From assembly GCA_030765045.1 (NCBI GenBank), contig CM060964.1, forward strand, positions 276,469,888 through 276,533,887: a stretch of DNA of 64,000 nucleotides, given 5' to 3'. Both the position numbers and the translations under genes were made by a program. The notes below the pieces were generated by a model that was given only the letters and a program-made list of their open reading frames with translations, had not been told where the DNA came from and did not search any database. Below, piece by piece: positions 59,790 through 64,000 of this stretch (positions within the stretch are counted from its first letter, which is position 1; each line of letters begins with the position of its first letter). This DNA comes from Tenodera sinensis. Taxonomy: Eukaryota > Arthropoda > Insecta > Mantodea > Mantidae.

Positions 59790-62700
59790 CTTACCTACCT
59801 ACCTTACTTACCTTAACTACCTAGCTTACCTAAACTACCGATCTTACCTTTCTACTTTCTTGCCTACCTGCATTACCTATTTTACCTACCGATGTTCTTG
59901 ATTACCTACATACCAACCTCTTCTACCTTAAGTACCCACCTACCTACTTACCCACATTACCCACCTTACCTACCTTACCTACCTAACCCACCTCACCTAC
60001 TTACCTACATTACTTACCTTACCTATTTACCTACTTACCTACCTTACCTACTTACCTACCTTACCAACTTACCTACTTAACTACTTAACTACTTACCTAC
60101 CTTACCTACTTACCTAACTTACCTACCTTACCTACTTACCTACTTATCTACCTTACCTACTTACCTACTTACATACTTAACTACTTACCTACTTACCTAC
60201 CTTACCTACTTACCTACCTCACCTACCTAACACAACTCACCTACTTACCTACCTTACCAGCCTTACCGACTTACCTACCTTACCTACTTACCTACTTACT
60301 TACCTACCTTACCTACTTACCTACCTTACCTACCTAACCCACCTCACCTACTTACCTACCTTACCCGCCTTACCTACCTACCTACCTTACCTACTTACCT
60401 ACCTTACCAACTTACCTACCTCACCTACTTACCTACCTCACCTACTTACCTACCTTACCTACTTACCTACCTTACCAACTTACCTACCTTACCTACTTAC
60501 CTACCTCACCTACTTACCTACCTCACCTACATACCTACATTACCTAGCTATCTACTTACCTACTTAGATACCTTACGTACTTACCTACTTACCTATCCTA
60601 CCTACTTACCTACTTACCTACATTACCTAGCTATTTACTTACCTACTTACCTACCTAACCCACCTCACATACTTACCTAACTTACCTACTTACCTACTTA
60701 CCTACCTTACATACTTACCTACATACCTACCTTACCTACTCACCTACTTACCTACCTTACCTACTTACCTACTTACCTATATTACCTAGCTTACCTACCT
60801 TACCTACTTACCTAGTTACCTACGTTACCTACTTACCTACTTACCTACCATACATACTTACCTAGTTACCTACCTTAACTACCATACCTACGTTACCTAC
60901 ATTACCTACCTACCTACCATACCTACCATACCTAATTACCTACTTACCTAGTTACCCACCTTACCTACCATACCTACGTTACCTACTTACCTACTTACCT
61001 AGTTACCTACCATACCTACCTACCTACTCACCTACTTTACCTACTTACCTACCTTACCTACTTACCTACTTACCTACCTTACCTACTTACCTACCTTACC
61101 TGCTTACCTACCTTACCTACTTACCTATTTTCCTACCTTACCTACCTACCTACTTACCTACTTACCTACATTACCTACTTACCTACTTACCTACCATACC
61201 TACCATACCTACTTACCTACTTACCTAGTTACCTACCTTACCTACTTACCCACTTACCTACTTACCTACCATACCTACCATACCTACTTACCTACTTACC
61301 TACCATACCTACTTACCTACTTAACTAGTTACCTATCTTACCTACCTTATCTACGTTACCTACTTACCTACCATACCTACTTACCTACTTCCCTACTTAC
61401 CTACCTTACCTACTTACCTACTTACCTACCCTACATACCTTACGTACTTACCTACCATACCTACTTACCTAGTTACCTACCTTACCTACCTTACCAACCT
61501 TACCTACCTTACCTACCTTACTTACGTTACCTACTTACCTACCATACCTACTTACCTACCTTACCTACTTACCTACCTTACCTACTTACCTACTTACCTA
61601 CCTTACCTACTTACCTACCTTACCTACTTACCTACCTTACCTACTTACCTACTTACCTACCTTACCTACTTACCTACTTACCTACTTACCTAGATACCTA
61701 CTTACCTACTTACCTACCATACCTACTTACCTAGTTACCTACCTTACCTACCTTACCTACATTACCTACTTACCTACCATACCTACGTTACCTACATTAC
61801 CTACTTACCTACTTACCTACCATACCTACCATACCTACTTACCTACTTACCTAGTTACCTACCTTACCTACTTACCTAGTTACCTACTTACTTACCATAC
61901 CTACTTACCTACCATACCTACTTACCTACTTAACTAGTTACCTATCTTACCTACCTTATCTACGTTACCTACTTACCTACCATACCTACTTACCTACTTA
62001 CCTACCTTACCTACTTACCTACTTACCTACCCTACATACCTTACGTACTTACCTACCATACCTACTTACCTAGTTACCTACTTTACCTACCTTACCTACC
62101 TTACCTACCTTACTTACGTTACCTACTTACCTACCATACTTACTTACCTACATTACCTACTTACCTACAAACCTCCCTTACCGAGTTACCTAGTTACCTA
62201 CCTTACCTACCTTACGTACTTACCTACCATACCTACTTACCTAGTTACCTACCTTACCTACTTTACCTACCTTACCTACCTTACCTACCTTACCTACCTT
62301 ACTTACGTTACCTACTTACCTACCATACCTACTTACCTACCTTACCTACTTACCTACCTTACCTACTTACCTACTTACCTACCTTACCTACTTACCTACC
62401 TTACCTACTTACCTACCTTACCTGCTTACCTACTTACCTACCTTACCTACTTACCTACTTACCTAGATACCTACTTACCTACTTACCTACCATACCTACT
62501 TACCTAGTTACCTACCTTACCTACATTACCTACTTACCTACCATACCTACGTTACCTACATTACCTACTTACCTACTTACCTACCATACCTACAATACCT
62601 ACTTACCTACTTACCCAGTTACCTACCTTACCTACTTACCTAGTTACCTACTTACTTACCATACCTACTTACCTACTTACCTACTTACCTACCATACCTA

Positions 62701-63922
62701 CTTACCTACTTACCTACTTACCTACCTTACCTACTTACCTACTTACCTACCCTACATACCTTACGTACTTACCTACCATACCTACTTACCTAGTTACCTA
62801 CTTTACCTACCTTACCTACCTTACCTACCTTACCTACCTTACTTACGTTACCTACTTACCTACCATACTTACTTACCTACATTACCTACTTACCTACAAA
62901 CCTCCCTTACCGAGTTACCTAGTTACCTACCTTACCTACCTTACCTACTTACCTACCATACCTACTTATCTAGTTACCTACCTTACCTACCTTACCTAGG
63001 TTACCTACTTACTTACCATACTTACTTACCAACCATACCTACTTACCTACTTACCCAAAATACCTACTTACCTACTTACATACTTACCTACTTACCTACC
63101 ACACCTACGTTACCTACTTACCTACTTACCTACCATACCTACTTACCTAGTTACCTACCTTACCCACTTACCTACTTACCTACCTTACCTACTTACCTAC
63201 TTACCTACTTACCTACCTTACCTACTTACCTACTTACCTGCCTTACCTACTTGAATACTTACCTACCTTACCTACTTACCTACATACCTATATTACCTAC
63301 CTTACCTACATTACTTACTCACCTACTTACCTACTTACCTACTTACCTACCATAACTACTTACCTACTTACCTAGTTACCTACTATACCTACCTTACATA
63401 CATTACCTAGTTACCCACCTACCTACCTTACCTACCTTACCTACTTACCTAAGTTACTTAGTTACCTACTTACCTACCTTACCTACCTTACCTACTAACC
63501 TACATTACCTAGTGACCTACATTACCTAGTTACCTACTTACCTACCTTACCTACATTACCTAGTTACATACTTACCTACCTTACCTACCTTACCTACTTA
63601 CCTACCTTACCTACTTACCTGCATTACCTAGTTACATACTTACCTACCTTACCTACCTTACCTACTTACCTACCTTACCTACTTACCTACCTTACCTACT
63701 TACCTACTTACCTACCTTACCTACTTACCCACATACCTACCTTACCTACTTACCTGCTTACCTACCTTACCTACTTACCTACCTTACGTACTTACCTACT
63801 TACCTACCTTACCTACCTACCTACCTTACCTACTTACCTACCCTACCTACTTACCTACCTTACTTACCTTACATATTTACCAACTTACCTACTTACATAC
63901 TTACCTACCTTACCTACTTATC
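59790..63922. repeat. (CCTA/CTTA)n tetranucleotide array, 4.1 kb
   Basis: TACC-rich tetranucleotides with TTAC, CATA and GTTA variants. Higher-order units occur: the word CTACATACCTTACGTAC is at about 61431, 62032 and 62752 (offsets of about 601 and 720). It ends at about 63922, after which non-repetitive sequence resumes. Confidence 0.95.
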
Positions 63923-64000
63923 TCTTCACGAAGTAATACCGTTTGGTGGTTCCAGGAAGAACATCTCATGGCCTATTGACTGTGTGCCTTTCTTTGTATA

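Noticed and set aside
59790..63922. True telomeric array
   Set aside because: Units are tetranucleotide CCTA/CTTA with many variants and not pentameric CCTAA, and unique sequence resumes after 63922.

Overview
The window looks like repeat-dominated nuclear DNA of an arthropod, most likely an insect. The evidence is the transposon set (D,D-type mariner, BEL/Pao, hAT, a PHD-tailed Tigger/pogo-like remnant, an insect-type DDE element), tRNA-derived SINEs, AT-rich base composition and extreme microsatellite density. A polyneopteran such as a cockroach is a guess and cannot be shown from this sequence. I find no conserved housekeeping gene, no rRNA and no CRISPR.

Layout. 1-16,273: mostly degenerate DNA with a 1.7 kb DDE transposon that has long terminal inverted repeats (1,149-2,848), a 0.8 kb fold-back element beside it (2,886-3,676), two SINEs with target-site duplications (8,209-8,449 and 11,560-11,887), and several copies of an unnamed dispersed repeat that carries a microsatellite in a fixed internal slot. 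16,274-33,328: a huge, almost perfect inverted repeat with two arms of about 8.5 kb around a spacer of about 40 bp centred near 24,771. Each arm carries the same two short genes arranged tail to tail. Gene A has three exons, a TATA box, 201 residues and a CtBP-type PMDLS motif. Gene B has one exon, 179 residues and a BED-like C2HC zinc finger, and lies directly downstream of a 10-bp minisatellite. Each arm also holds a 244-bp tandem duplication, copies of the microsatellite-slot repeat and pyrimidine-rich tracts near its outer end. 33,329-47,010: decayed retroelements and transposons, namely a BEL/Pao pol on the minus strand, a DDE transposase tail abutting it, a hAT C-terminus, a BEL/Pao-like gag, and two inverted pieces of one LINE. 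47,370-64,000: very large simple repeats of 0.27 kb (triplet), 1.1 kb (TTTA/TGTA), 4.3 kb (GTCC/GTCA) and 4.1 kb (CCTA/CTTA), with a mariner element and a PHD-bearing transposon remnant between them.

The most interesting object is the palindrome with its duplicated gene pair. Genes A and B have splice sites or core promoters, start codons and poly(A) signals in sensible positions. Both reading frames are intact in both arms, and neither protein is one I recognise. Arm differences are concentrated in tandem repeats, with very few substitutions, so the arms are either a recent or gene-converted inverted duplication or two haplotypes joined head to head by the assembler. The second theme is a dispersed element, and probably also a SINE tail, that seeds microsatellites, some of which grew to kilobase arrays with higher-order structure. 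The very long open frames in those arrays are a by-product of repeat units without stop codons and are not annotated as genes.
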